A stretch of DNA of 9,758 nucleotides, taken from positions 1-9,758 of the forward strand of contig CAMOGR010000092.1 in NCBI GenBank assembly GCA_946614205.1, given 5' to 3'. The position numbers were made by a program, and so were the translations under genes. The stretch is from an uncultured Bacteroidales bacterium. GTDB taxonomy: Bacteria; Bacteroidota; Bacteroidia; Bacteroidales; UBA932. Of this stretch, positions 1 through 7,786 are shown piece after piece. Within the stretch, counting starts at the first letter, position 1, and every line of letters starts with the position of its first letter. The notes under the pieces were generated by a model. It had not been told where the DNA came from, ran no database searches, and saw only the letters and a list, made by a program, of their open reading frames with translations.

Positions 1-415
1 CGGTGACGGGAGTCTCGTCGGGCTCGCCGTAAACCGTTGCCGAGGAGGAGAACAGCACGTTGGTGCCGTGTTCGCGGGCGGCCTGCAGGATGTTGAGGAA
101 CGAACCGAGGTTGTTCCTGTAATACATCAGAGGCTCGGCGACGCTCTCTCCCACGGCCTTGAACGCGGCGAAGTGAATGACGGCGTCGATTTTGTATTTC
201 CCGAAGAGGTCTTCCACGGCGGCTTCGTCGCAGAAGTCCATCTTGATCAGCGGCAGAGTCTTTCCGAGGATGGCGCAGACGCCCTTGTAGTTTGTTTCGT
301 CGCAGTTGGACATGTTGTCCGCAATCACCACGTCGTATCCGGCCTGCGACAGTTCGACCGTGACGTGACTTCCGATAAATCCGGCTCCGCCGGAGACAAG
401 TACAGTTTTAGCCAT
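1..415 (-). CDS. galE: UDP-glucose 4-epimerase GalE, N-terminal part
   Basis: Interconverts UDP-galactose and UDP-glucose in the cytoplasm (Leloir pathway, and supply of sugars for surface glycans). The first 138 residues are visible and the rest runs off the left end of the window. The reading begins MAKTVLVSGGAGFIGSH, a Rossmann fold with the glycine-rich NAD-binding GGAGFIG at residues 9-15. The IADN motif follows at 31-34, then VIHFAAFKAVGES (79-91) and the FSSSATVYG block (122-130) that carries the conserved catalytic serine. The family's Tyr-xxx-Lys pair would lie just beyond the edge, so catalytic completeness cannot be judged. The start is the ATG at 413-415, about 25 bp from a good -7 box. 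It diverges from the trmB-type gene. A general sugar-nucleotide epimerase of the same SDR family is the alternative, but the motif set fits GalE closely. Confidence 0.93.
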   Translation of the reverse strand, partial: MAKTVLVSGGAGFIGSHVTVELSQAGYDVVIADNMSNCDETNYKGVCAILGKTLPLIKMDFCDEAAVEDLFGKYKIDAVIHFAAFKAVGESVAEPLMYYRNNLGSFLNILQAAREHGTNVLFSSSATVYGEPDETPVT

Positions 416-439
416 TTGTAGTTTTACTTTCGTAACCTA

Positions 440-471
440 CAAATGTAGTCTTTTTTGACCTAATAGCCAAA
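440..471 (-). promoter_or_regulatory. galE promoter, Bacteroidota type
   Basis: Read on the minus strand, TTTG at 471-468 is followed after 20 bp by TACATTTG at 447-440. This matches the Bacteroidota -33 TTTG / -7 TAnnTTTG pattern. Transcription would start near 434 and leave a leader of about 20 nt. The element overlaps the oppositely directed promoter at 454-484. Confidence 0.72.
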
Positions 472-484
472 AATAGTATCTTTG
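454..484 (+). promoter_or_regulatory. trmB promoter, Bacteroidota type
   Basis: TTTG at 454-457, a 19-bp spacer and TATCTTTG at 477-484 match the TTTG / TAnnTTTG pattern exactly. The ATG at 493 is only 8 bp past the -7 box, so the transcript should be leaderless or nearly so. The -33 box of the opposing galE promoter (468-471) falls inside this spacer. Confidence 0.72.
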
Positions 485-492
485 CGGACGAT

Positions 493-1314
493 ATGGGACA
501 TGACAAACTGAGAAAATTCGCACAGAACGAGACATTCTCCTGCCTCCTTCAACCCTCAGCGCAGGAGTTGCTCCGCGACGGTTACGCCGCCCTTCGCGAC
601 CATGCGGTCAAGGGGCATTGGGGAGAACGCTTCACCAACCCGCAAGCGCCTTTGGTACTGGAACTTGGCTGCGGCAAGGGGGAGTACACGATCGACCTTG
701 CCAGGCGCGAGCCTGACTGCAACTACGTGGGCGTTGACATAAAGGGCGCCCGCCTCTGGAAAGGGGCGAAATATGCCACAGAGCACGCCCTTGGCAACGT
801 GGGCTTCCTGCGCACCCGCATCGAATTCATTACGGCTTTCTTCGCTCCCGGGGAGGTCTCGGAGATATGGCTCACCTTCTCCGACCCGCAGGTGCGCAGC
901 GAGAATTCCCGCCTCAGTTCGCCGGTTTTCCTCGAACGCTACAGCCGCTTCCTCGCTCCAGGGGGGCGCATACGCCTCAAGACCGATTCGCAGTTCCTGT
1001 ATCAGTACACCCTGGCCGTATGCAGGGCCAACTCCCTCCCGGTGCTCTCTTCTTCGGAGGACCTGTATGCCGAGGCGGAGTCGTTCGATGCGTGCCTTAC
1101 GGAGGTTCAGACCTTCTATGAGAGTATGTTCCGTGAGCAGGGGTATCCCATTAAGTATCTTGAGTTTACCCTCGGTGACCGGGCCGGCGGTTTTGTGCGT
1201 CCGGAAGACTTCGATTCCGACTACTGGCGCAGCGTAGAGGGTAACCGCACCCTTTTCGGGCGCGACACGGCGGAGACCCGCAGGCAGAAACTGCGCGGCA
1301 CTCAGGCTGATTGA
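493..1314 (+). CDS. trmB: tRNA (guanine-N7)-methyltransferase, TrmB type
   Basis: A cytoplasmic SAM-dependent enzyme expected to methylate N7 of G46 in the variable loop of tRNAs. The 273 residues show the SAM motif ELGCGKGE at 57-64, the acidic ribose contact in GVDIKG at 80-85, the TrmB signature region WLTFSDPQ at 126-133, LKTD at 162-165 and the substrate-binding TFYESMF at 207-213, in the usual family order. Two things differ from better known members. The signature is TFSDPQ rather than (T)FPDPW/Q, and the Lys/Arg-rich stretch that normally follows is replaced by VRSENSRLSSP. There is also a C-terminal tail of roughly 40 residues after the KYLEFTLGDR segment, which makes the protein longer than the usual 210-240 residues. 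The start is the first ATG, 8 bp downstream of a -7 box. It is convergent with the esterase gene, 7 bp away. Confidence 0.88.
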   Translation: MGHDKLRKFAQNETFSCLLQPSAQELLRDGYAALRDHAVKGHWGERFTNPQAPLVLELGCGKGEYTIDLARREPDCNYVGVDIKGARLWKGAKYATEHALGNVGFLRTRIEFITAFFAPGEVSEIWLTFSDPQVRSENSRLSSPVFLERYSRFLAPGGRIRLKTDSQFLYQYTLAVCRANSLPVLSSSEDLYAEAESFDACLTEVQTFYESMFREQGYPIKYLEFTLGDRAGGFVRPEDFDSDYWRSVEGNRTLFGRDTAETRRQKLRGTQAD

Positions 1315-1321
1315 GGGATGG

Positions 1322-2536
<1,215 letters not shown>

Positions 2537-2537
2537 T

Positions 2538-2545
2538 CAAATATA
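2538..2545 (-). promoter_or_regulatory. -7 box for the esterase gene
   Basis: On the minus strand TATATTTG (2545-2538) matches TAnnTTTG and ends only 4 bp before the ATG at 2533. No TTTG is present 19-21 bp upstream, so the -33 part is missing or divergent. If used, the mRNA would be essentially leaderless. Confidence 0.5.
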
Positions 2546-2593
2546 GGATTTTTGTTTAAAAGTTTGCTTTTGCTGTCATTTTTACCGCCGCGC

Positions 2594-2625
2594 CTTGCAG
2601 TTGACGGCCGGATTATTTAAGTTTG
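2594..2625 (+). promoter_or_regulatory. GH3 gene promoter, Bacteroidota type
   Basis: CTTG (2594-2597, core TTG) is followed after 20 bp by TAAGTTTG (2618-2625), a full match to TAnnTTTG. Transcription would begin near 2631, about 15 nt before the chosen ATG at 2647. An earlier in-frame ATG at 2623 lies inside this -7 box and so cannot be the start on this transcript. Confidence 0.65.
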
Positions 2626-2646
2626 TACAGAAAACACAACCGCTAT

Positions 2647-4959
2647 ATGAAGAAAACACTCCTGATAACCGCTGCGGCCCTCTTTGCCGCTTCCCTCAGC
2701 GCACAGCCCGCTCTCAGCGCAGACAACATCGACGAAATAATTGCAGCCATGACCCTGCAGGAGAAGGCGGAACTCCTTGTAGGTTCCGGATGGGGCAGCA
2801 TGATGGCCGGGTCCCTCACCGCCTCCGACGAGTCGCTTGTCCCCGGAGCCGCCGGCACCACCCGCGCGATTCCCCGTCTCGGCATTCCCCAGACCGTGCT
2901 GGCCGACGGCCCTGCCGGCCTGCGCATCAATCCTGTCCGCGGCGACAGGACTTTCTACTGCACCGGGTTCCCGGTGGGGACGGTTCTCGCCTCCACTTGG
3001 AACGCACCTCTGGTGCAGAAGGTTACGACCGCAATCGGCAACGAAGTCAAGGAGTATGGAGTGGACGTGCTGCTCGCCCCCGGCCTTAACCTGCACCGCA
3101 ACCCGCTGTGCGGCCGCAACTTCGAGTATTTCTCCGAGGACCCTCTGCTCACCGGCAAGATTGCTGCGGCTTATGTGCGCGGCATCCAGAGCAACGGAGT
3201 CGGCGTGAGCGCCAAGCACTTCGCGGTCAACTCCCAGGAAACCAACCGTCTGAAGAACGACGCCCGCCTTGGCGCGAGGGCGCTCAGGGAGCTGTATCTC
3301 AAGGGATTCGAGATTGTGGTGCGCGAGTCCGACCCCTGGACCATCATGTCGTCCTACAACAGCGTAAACGGCGAATACGCCCAGCAGTCCGAGGGCCTTC
3401 TGACCACCATTCTCCGCGACGAGTGGGGCTTCAAGGGCATAGTGATGACCGACTGGGGTTTCAAGGACGGCACCGTCAAGGCCGTGCTTGCCGGCAATGA
3501 CCTCATGGAGCCGGGCATGGACAAGGAAATCGAACGCATTGTGGAGGCCGTGCGCAGCGGGGAGATTCCCGCCGCCATACTCGACCGCAACGTCCGCAAC
3601 CTGCTGAGGTACATCGTCCGCACCCCGCGTTTTGCAGGATACAAGTATTCCGACAATCCCGACCTCGCAGCCCATGCAGCCGTCGCCCGTGAGGCTGCAG
3701 GCGAGGGCCTCGTGCTTCTGGAGAACAACGGCGCACTGCCCCTCAAGGGCGTGGGCAAGGTGGCGCTCTACGGTATCGGAGCCTATGATTTCATAGCCGG
3801 AGGCATCGGCAGCGGCAACGTCAACAAGGCCTACGTGCGCAATGTGGCGGACGGTCTCGAGGCTGCCGGCATAGCGGTCGACAAGGACATCCGCAGCTGG
3901 TACGGACAGTACATAGCACTCAAGAAAACGGAGCTCAAGAACAACACCGGAGGCGGTTCGGGCATACTTCTCGGCGACCCTGTCATCCCCGAAATGGCGG
4001 TGTCGCGCCGGTTCATCGACGGCAAGGTCTCCGGCAGCGACGCAGCCATCCTGGTGCTTTCCCGCAATGCCGGCGAGGGCGCCGACCGCAAGACAGTCGA
4101 CGGCGACTGGACCCTTACGGGCCTCGAGAGGGAACTGCTTCAGAATCTTGCCGATGCATATCACGCCGCAGGCAAGAAATTCATCGTGGTGCTGAACATC
4201 GGCGGCGTCATCGAGACCGCTTCCTGGAAGCACATCCCCGATGCGGTGCTCCTTGCCTGGACTCCCGGCCAGGAGGGCGGATATGCGGTGGCAGACGTGC
4301 TTACCGGTGCCGTAAATCCTTCGGGCAAGCTTCCCATGACCTTCCCTGTGAACTACTTCGACATACCGTCCTCCTATAATTTCCCGTACAATTACGTCCC
4401 GGGCGCAGACATGGATTGGACCGTCCTCATCACGGGAATCGGGAAGGACCCCGTGAAGAACGTCGACTATACCGAATACAATGAGGGGCTCGACGTGGGC
4501 TACAGGTATTTCTGCACCGCAGGCAAGGCTGTCTCGTATCCGTTCGGATATGGCCTGAGCTACACCGGATTCGAGTACGGCAAACCCGCCGTGAAGGTGG
4601 CTTCCGACGGTACCGTAACCGCATCGGTGGTGGTGAAGAATGTCGGTGGCGTCGCAGGCAAAGAGGCTGTGCAGCTGTATGTTACGGCTCCTTCCGGAGG
4701 TCTCTCCAAGCCGGCCCTCGAGCTTCGCGCCTTCGCCAAGACAGATCTTCTGCAGCCCGGCGCTTCGCAGACCGTCGTCATGACGGTGGAGCCGTACACC
4801 CTGGCCTCCTTCAACGAGAGTTCTTCCGCCTGGGAGACGGCCGCAGGAACGTACGTTGCGTCGTTCGGCGCCTCGTGTACCGATATCCGTGCCACGGCTT
4901 CCTTCAAGCTTCGGAAGCCGCAGTCCTGGCCGGTGCATCCTGTCATGCTGCCGAAGTAG
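2647..4959 (+). CDS. secreted glycoside hydrolase family 3 (beta-glucosidase/beta-xylosidase type)
   Basis: A 770-residue exo-acting GH3 enzyme that releases terminal beta-linked sugars from oligosaccharides. It has a signal peptide (MKKTLLITAAALFAASLSAQ) and therefore acts in the periplasm or at the cell surface. The N-terminal (beta/alpha) barrel, about 25-330, carries the DGPAG substrate motif (Asp87), KHF (190-192) and the nucleophile motif VMTDWG with Asp269. The alpha/beta sandwich domain, about 345-590, has GEGADR, whose Glu477 is the likely acid/base by analogy with the same motif in Thermotoga Bgl3B. A fibronectin-III-like domain (about 650-740, EAVQLYVTAP) closes the protein. Length and domain order are normal for the family. 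The start at 2647 was chosen over an upstream in-frame ATG because it begins the signal peptide exactly and lies downstream of the promoter. Sugar specificity (glucose or xylose) is unresolved. The divergent esterase suggests hemicellulose-type substrates. Confidence 0.9.
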   Translation: MKKTLLITAAALFAASLSAQPALSADNIDEIIAAMTLQEKAELLVGSGWGSMMAGSLTASDESLVPGAAGTTRAIPRLGIPQTVLADGPAGLRINPVRGDRTFYCTGFPVGTVLASTWNAPLVQKVTTAIGNEVKEYGVDVLLAPGLNLHRNPLCGRNFEYFSEDPLLTGKIAAAYVRGIQSNGVGVSAKHFAVNSQETNRLKNDARLGARALRELYLKGFEIVVRESDPWTIMSSYNSVNGEYAQQSEGLLTTILRDEWGFKGIVMTDWGFKDGTVKAVLAGNDLMEPGMDKEIERIVEAVRSGEIPAAILDRNVRNLLRYIVRTPRFAGYKYSDNPDLAAHAAVAREAAGEGLVLLENNGALPLKGVGKVALYGIGAYDFIAGGIGSGNVNKAYVRNVADGLEAAGIAVDKDIRSWYGQYIALKKTELKNNTGGGSGILLGDPVIPEMAVSRRFIDGKVSGSDAAILVLSRNAGEGADRKTVDGDWTLTGLERELLQNLADAYHAAGKKFIVVLNIGGVIETASWKHIPDAVLLAWTPGQEGGYAVADVLTGAVNPSGKLPMTFPVNYFDIPSSYNFPYNYVPGADMDWTVLITGIGKDPVKNVDYTEYNEGLDVGYRYFCTAGKAVSYPFGYGLSYTGFEYGKPAVKVASDGTVTASVVVKNVGGVAGKEAVQLYVTAPSGGLSKPALELRAFAKTDLLQPGASQTVVMTVEPYTLASFNESSSAWETAAGTYVASFGASCTDIRATASFKLRKPQSWPVHPVMLPK

Positions 4960-4971
4960 CTCCGGGGGACG

Positions 4972-5907
4972 CTATTCCAGGGAACCTATGTCTATGAGTC
5001 CGCCGAGGATTGCGTAGACGGTAAGACCGGGCGCCGTCTTGATGCCGGTCTTGCGGGTGATGTTCTTGCGGTGGGTGATGACGGTATTGACTGAGATGCT
5101 CAGGCGGTCGGCTATCTCCTTGTTCAGCAGGCCTTTGGCCACCAGCGTAAGGACCTCCTTCTCGCGGTCGGAAAGCTCTTCCTCATCGCTGGCGGAAGCG
5201 ACGGGCTCGTCGCCGCCGGAGAGCGAGGGACGCTTGCCTTCGAGCATTTCCACCAGCGGTACGAGTATGTTGTCTTCTATGTAGGTATGGTGGCGCATGT
5301 CTTCCTGAAGGTGGAAGATGTTGGATATGACTTCCAGGCGCCTCGTCCCGTCGCATTCCTGCGGGAGGGACTGCATGATGATGTTCTTGAGGTCGGAAAG
5401 GGACTCCTCGATGTTGGTGTGGTTGTCGTCGAACGCGGTTATCGAGAAGCCTTCGGTCTTCCTGCCTTCCAGAAGGCCGCGGACGTAGGGTATGACGGTC
5501 TCTTCCTCGTACGCGAAGTGCTTGAGCAGTTCGCTCTTGTAGTCCTCGAAGAACTTCAGTATGGCCTTGCGGCGCACTTCCGTGGTGGGGGCGAGCATCT
5601 CGTTGATGGAGGGGGAAATCCTTACGAGGGACGAGTTGAGGTAATATTCGTGTGAGCTGTGGATGTATCGGAGGATGTCCTGGATGCGGCAGTGGCGGAG
5701 GTCATCCTCGCCGACCTTGTAATCTTTCGAAGAATACACTGCGCAGAGCAGCAGGAAGGTGTCTGCGTCGAGGTCGTACCGGCGGCAGACATCCTCCACG
5801 CTCCGGTCGGCAAAACTGCCGGTCATTCCGAGGCGCCAAAGTATCCCGAGCAGATGGTAGTTGGACTCCATCAGCTCCGACATCTTCATATGTTTGTTGA
5901 ATTTCAT
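4972..5907 (-). CDS. hemerythrin (RIC/YtfE-like) - LuxR HTH fusion regulator
   Basis: A 311-residue cytoplasmic one-component regulator. Residues about 10-60 resemble the N-terminal domain of ScdA/YtfE proteins but lack its Cys-Cys pair. Residues about 75-225 form a hemerythrin-like four-helix bundle with candidate di-iron ligands His86 (or His83), His130, Glu134, His163, His207 and Glu211. E. coli YtfE uses His84, His129, Glu133, His160, His204 and Glu208, so spacing and position agree closely. After a Ser/Gly/Asp-rich linker (228-244) comes a LuxR-type HTH, LSDREKEVLTLVAKGL (245-260) with EIADRLSISVNTVITHRKNI. Inference: DNA binding is controlled by O2, NO or the redox state of a di-iron site. 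Its ATG shares a base with the queH stop (TAATG), which indicates translational coupling. The Met at residue 7 is an alternative start. It is convergent with the GH3 gene, 12 bp away. Confidence 0.83.
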   Translation of the reverse strand: MKFNKHMKMSELMESNYHLLGILWRLGMTGSFADRSVEDVCRRYDLDADTFLLLCAVYSSKDYKVGEDDLRHCRIQDILRYIHSSHEYYLNSSLVRISPSINEMLAPTTEVRRKAILKFFEDYKSELLKHFAYEEETVIPYVRGLLEGRKTEGFSITAFDDNHTNIEESLSDLKNIIMQSLPQECDGTRRLEVISNIFHLQEDMRHHTYIEDNILVPLVEMLEGKRPSLSGGDEPVASASDEEELSDREKEVLTLVAKGLLNKEIADRLSISVNTVITHRKNITRKTGIKTAPGLTVYAILGGLIDIGSLE

Positions 5908-6488
5908 TACTGTTTATCGTGCCTTTCGCTGAACTCGCAGCCGCAGTACGTCTGGTTGTAGAACTGCTGCTCCTTGATTATCTCGCCCCTGCGCGGCTGC
6001 AGGCCGCCGCGGCGCCAATTGACAGGCCAGAAGACAACGTCCTTGCAGGCCCATAATCCGGCTTCATTGACCTGTTCCAGACTCTTCCAACGGGAGGATG
6101 CAAGTGTGGTCGTCAGTACTTCGCAGCCGTTTGCGGCAGCGTACCTGGCCGCCCTGTCAAGCCGGAACTTGAAGCAGCGCAGGCACCTTTCGCCCCTTTC
6201 CGGGGCCGCCGCAAGTTCTGTGGAACGCGGGCTGCCCAGCACAAAGTCCAGCCAGGCTTCGTGGTCGTACTCGTCGTCGATGACCTCGAGGCCGAAGGAA
6301 CGCGCGTATCTTTCCAGCTCGCCGCGGCGCAGGTCGTATTCTTCCTTGGGGACGATATTGGAATTGGAAAAGAACAGGGCCGGCTTCAGTCCGTTCTGCA
6401 CCATGCATTCAACAACGGCCCCGCTGCACGGCGCGCAGCAGCAGTGCAAAAGTATCTTTTGCTTGCCTTCGGGAACCTCCAGATGCAT
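5907..6488 (-). CDS. queH: epoxyqueuosine reductase QueH
   Basis: Reduces epoxyqueuosine to queuosine in the anticodon of Tyr, His, Asn and Asp tRNAs. It is an iron-sulfur enzyme of the DUF208 family, unrelated to the B12-dependent QueG. The 193 residues carry the family's cysteine sets: LLHCCCAPCS near the start (Cys16-18, Cys21), RCLRC (Cys102, Cys105) and TYCGC near the C-terminus (Cys182, Cys184). The segments FFSNSNIVPKEEY, DDEYDHEAWL and TTTLASSRWKS are also in place. The reading frame extends upstream to a TTG at 6509, but that codon sits inside the -7 promoter box (6507-6514), so the ATG at 6488 is preferred. The stop overlaps the start of the hemerythrin-LuxR gene by one base. All expected cysteines are present, so the enzyme should be functional. 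Confidence 0.93.
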   Translation of the reverse strand: MHLEVPEGKQKILLHCCCAPCSGAVVECMVQNGLKPALFFSNSNIVPKEEYDLRRGELERYARSFGLEVIDDEYDHEAWLDFVLGSPRSTELAAAPERGERCLRCFKFRLDRAARYAAANGCEVLTTTLASSRWKSLEQVNEAGLWACKDVVFWPVNWRRGGLQPRRGEIIKEQQFYNQTYCGCEFSERHDKQ

Positions 6489-6490
6489 GC

Positions 6491-6541
6491 TTGTCGAAAT
6501 TTTTCGCAAAGTTATTAAAAATATTTTTGCGAATTCGACAA
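6491..6541. repeat. compound inverted repeat between queH and tRNA-Leu
   Basis: TTGTCGAA (6491-6498) pairs with TTCGACAA (6534-6541), and TTCGCAAA (6503-6510) pairs with TTTGCGAA (6526-6533). The right-hand arms abut, while the left-hand arms are separated by ATTT, so 16 bp match around a 15-base AT-rich centre (6511-6525). The repeat covers the queH -7 box on one arm and the -33 box of the tRNA promoter on the other. It could be an operator for a dimeric regulator (the hemerythrin-LuxR protein is the nearest candidate) or a cruciform/hairpin. Part of the symmetry is expected because two divergent promoters supply TTTG/CAAA cores. Confidence 0.6.
6507..6514 (-). promoter_or_regulatory. queH: -7 box for queH and the downstream regulator
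   Basis: TAACTTTG read on the minus strand (6514-6507) matches TAnnTTTG, 18 bp before the ATG at 6488. There is no TTTG at the normal -33 distance; the nearest one (6542-6539) would need a 24-bp spacer. Weak -33 and the surrounding inverted repeats suggest a regulated promoter. Confidence 0.58.
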
Positions 6542-6556
6542 ATATGCTTATTTTTG
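6526..6556 (+). promoter_or_regulatory. tRNA-Leu promoter, Bacteroidota type
   Basis: TTTG at 6526-6529, a 19-bp spacer and TATTTTTG at 6549-6556 form a full match. Transcription would begin near 6562, a few bases before the mature tRNA 5' end at 6571. Confidence 0.72.
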
Positions 6557-6570
6557 CAGTCCCAAATAAC

Positions 6571-6653
6571 GCGGTAGTGGCGAAATGGTAGACGCGCTAC
6601 TTTGAGGGGGTAGTGGGCATTGGCCTGTGTGAGTTCGAGTCTCACCTACCGCA
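6571..6653 (+). tRNA. tRNA-Leu (anticodon GAG)
   Basis: An 83-nt class II tRNA. The acceptor arms GCGGTAG (6571-6577) and CTACCGC (6646-6652) pair fully, with discriminator A at 6653. The D arm is GCG/CGC around AAATGGTAGA. The anticodon stem CTACT/GGTAG encloses the loop TTGAGGG with anticodon GAG at 6604-6606, reading CUC and CUU. A long variable arm (about 6614-6628) and the T arm GTGAG/CTCAC around TTCGAGT complete the molecule. CCA is not encoded: the next bases are CGA. It has its own promoter and terminator and so is a single-gene unit. Confidence 0.96.
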
Positions 6654-6655
6654 CG

Positions 6656-6690
6656 AGAGCTGGCTTTTGAAGCCGGCTCTTTTCTTTTTC
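6656..6690 (+). terminator. intrinsic terminator of tRNA-Leu
   Basis: AGAGCTGGCTT (6656-6666) pairs with AAGCCGGCTCT (6670-6680) across a TTG loop, an 11-bp stem with a single G-T pair, followed by TTTCTTTTTC (6681-6690). The other strand has no T tract after the stem, so it terminates rightward transcription only. Confidence 0.9.
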
Positions 6691-6692
6691 AG

Positions 6693-6899
6693 TTAAATCA
6701 TCAGCCGTATCAGCCCGTCAGATTTCACGAAGGTATCAGGATGCGACATAACGACGGCATAGACTTGTTTCCCGTCGACAGGCATTCCATCCTTCCTTCG
6801 ATAAAGTCCACGGGCATTGATTTCGGCTGCTATCCTGTCCGTCTTCATCCCCCTGTTGGATGAAGCAAGGAGATACACTATTGCTTCCGGGAGGGTCAT
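6693..6899 (-). CDS. small HARE-HTH-like winged-helix protein
   Basis: A 68-residue protein that seems to be one HARE-HTH domain (the HB1/ASXL/restriction-endonuclease HTH family) and nothing else. It has a helix of the LPEAIVYLLASSNRGMKTDRIA type, then the typical INARGLYRRKDGMPV turn, then HPDTFVKSDGLIRL for the wing. This domain is usually attached to restriction or other nucleic-acid enzymes, or to RNA polymerase delta, where it binds nucleic acid or mediates contacts. A stand-alone copy has no assignable role from the sequence. Its ATG overlaps the pgeF stop (ATGA, 6896-6899), so it is probably translated as the last member of the fic-pgeF unit. It ends convergently beside the tRNA-Leu terminator. 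Confidence 0.72.
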   Translation of the reverse strand: MTLPEAIVYLLASSNRGMKTDRIAAEINARGLYRRKDGMPVDGKQVYAVVMSHPDTFVKSDGLIRLMI

Positions 6900-7579
6900 A
6901 CATTAAGCCTGATAGCATTGATATTCCGTCCACACTCGATTCCTTCGCGTCTGGCTGAATAGAAGGAAGGGTCACGGTAGGTGTCGATGCCGCTGACAAG
7001 GATACTCTCTTCAGGAACACCGGCCTCCAGGAGCGTCCAACGGCAAGCTTCAGGCAGATTGATATGATGGCCTCCTTCCATAGGCTTCTTTCCCTTAGGA
7101 CCCATAAACTGCCAGATACGGTCCATAGGAAAACCGGCATCCCTGAACACCGCTGCAACTTCCTCTCCGACCTGAAAACTATCCAGACCGATGCAAGGAC
7201 CGATAGCCGCCTGAAGATCTGAAGGCTTGGTTCCGTATCTGTCTTCAAGGATTCCGATAACCTTCCTGGAAATCATCTGCACCGTTCCTTTCCATCCCGA
7301 ATGTATGGCCGCTATTACACGTTTCCCCGGGTCGGAAAGGAGTATCGGGACACAATCGGCCGTTCTTACTCCTATAGCCACTCCAGGAAGATTTGTAATC
7401 ATGGCATCATAACCTTCGAGATCTTCCCTTCTGATATCCGGCCGGTCTACGATAGCTACCCTAGACCCGTGTACCTGATGGCCTTGGACGACGGGATAAG
7501 GGAGGACGGAATCCCTTCGGGTGGTAAAAGCTTCTACACCCGGGCCAAGAGAATAGTAAAGAAGGTCCTGAAACTTCAT
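6896..7579 (-). CDS. pgeF: PgeF/YfiH/LACC1-family protein (peptidoglycan editing factor)
   Basis: A 227-residue protein of the DUF152/YfiH family. Bacterial members remove misincorporated amino acids from peptidoglycan precursors, and relatives including human LACC1 act on purine nucleosides. The sequence has the family's metal/active-site set: QVHG (His37), TADCVPILL (Cys76) and HSGWKGT (His93), followed by IGPCIG. It matches normal family length. The frame can be extended upstream to a TTG at 7597, but the ATG at 7579 shares a base with the preceding stop (TAATG) and is preceded by GGAGG and AGGA, so it is the better start. The stop overlaps the small HARE-type gene by 4 bp. By eye this stretch has lower GC (29 of 60 at 7201-7260) than the GH3 gene. 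PgeF is often a housekeeping gene elsewhere; here it sits in an accessory cluster with a Fic remnant. Confidence 0.87.
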   Translation of the reverse strand: MKFQDLLYYSLGPGVEAFTTRRDSVLPYPVVQGHQVHGSRVAIVDRPDIRREDLEGYDAMITNLPGVAIGVRTADCVPILLSDPGKRVIAAIHSGWKGTVQMISRKVIGILEDRYGTKPSDLQAAIGPCIGLDSFQVGEEVAAVFRDAGFPMDRIWQFMGPKGKKPMEGGHHINLPEACRWTLLEAGVPEESILVSGIDTYRDPSFYSARREGIECGRNINAIRLNV

Positions 7580-7773
7580 TAATCCTGCACCTCCCAATAT
7601 CCGTTCCGATTTGCGCCGACTCTCCTGATTACTCCCTTCGCTTTGAGATCGGCGATTATCCTTTCTATCTGCCGGGCACTCATATCAAGGTCCTCCGCTA
7701 TCTTTGCCGCCGTGGTATGATTGTCTGCCCGAAGATATCCAAGTACCCTTTCGTGCTGGTATCCAAGTCCCAT
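7579..7773 (-). pseudogene. Fic protein C-terminal winged-helix fragment
   Basis: A 64-residue reading from an internal ATG whose frame stays open further upstream (SNAEIAGE before MGLGYQHERVL). The sequence TTAAKIAEDLDMSARQIERI, then an IIADLKAKGVI helix and a GYWEV wing, is the winged-helix domain found at the C-terminus of many Bacteroidota Fic proteins. It lies directly downstream of a Fic N-terminal fragment but in another frame, and the catalytic domain that should join them is missing. The domain itself looks intact and could still be made as a small DNA-binding protein. Its stop overlaps the pgeF ATG as TAATG. Alternatively it is an independent small regulator gene, but the order and the adjoining Fic N-terminus make a deletion remnant more likely. 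Confidence 0.68.
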
Positions 7774-7786
7774 CTCACCGGCTATC

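Noticed and set aside
68..421. A 117-codon plus-strand frame over the galE region
   Set aside because: It is the complement of a clear GalE N-terminus with Rossmann and serine motifs on the minus strand.
2617..4938. A 773-codon open frame antisense to the GH3 gene
   Set aside because: It is in exact codon register with the GH3 gene, so it stays open simply because the gene does not use TTA, CTA or TCA codons, as expected with high-GC codon bias. The predicted protein has no recognisable motif and no promoter or signal, whereas the sense strand encodes a complete GH3 enzyme.
5907..6509. QueH starting at TTG 6509 (seven extra residues)
   Set aside because: The TTG lies inside the -7 promoter box, so it would be upstream of the transcription start. 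The ATG at 6488 fits the promoter and the family N-terminus better.
5907..6653. Functional link between QueH and the neighbouring tRNA-Leu
   Set aside because: Queuosine is placed only in GUN-anticodon tRNAs (Tyr, His, Asn, Asp). This tRNA has anticodon GAG, so it is not a substrate.
6896..7597. PgeF starting at TTG 7597
   Set aside because: The ATG at 7579 gives the TAATG overlap seen elsewhere in the window and has GGAGG and AGGA upstream; the extra residues MGGAGL match nothing in the family.
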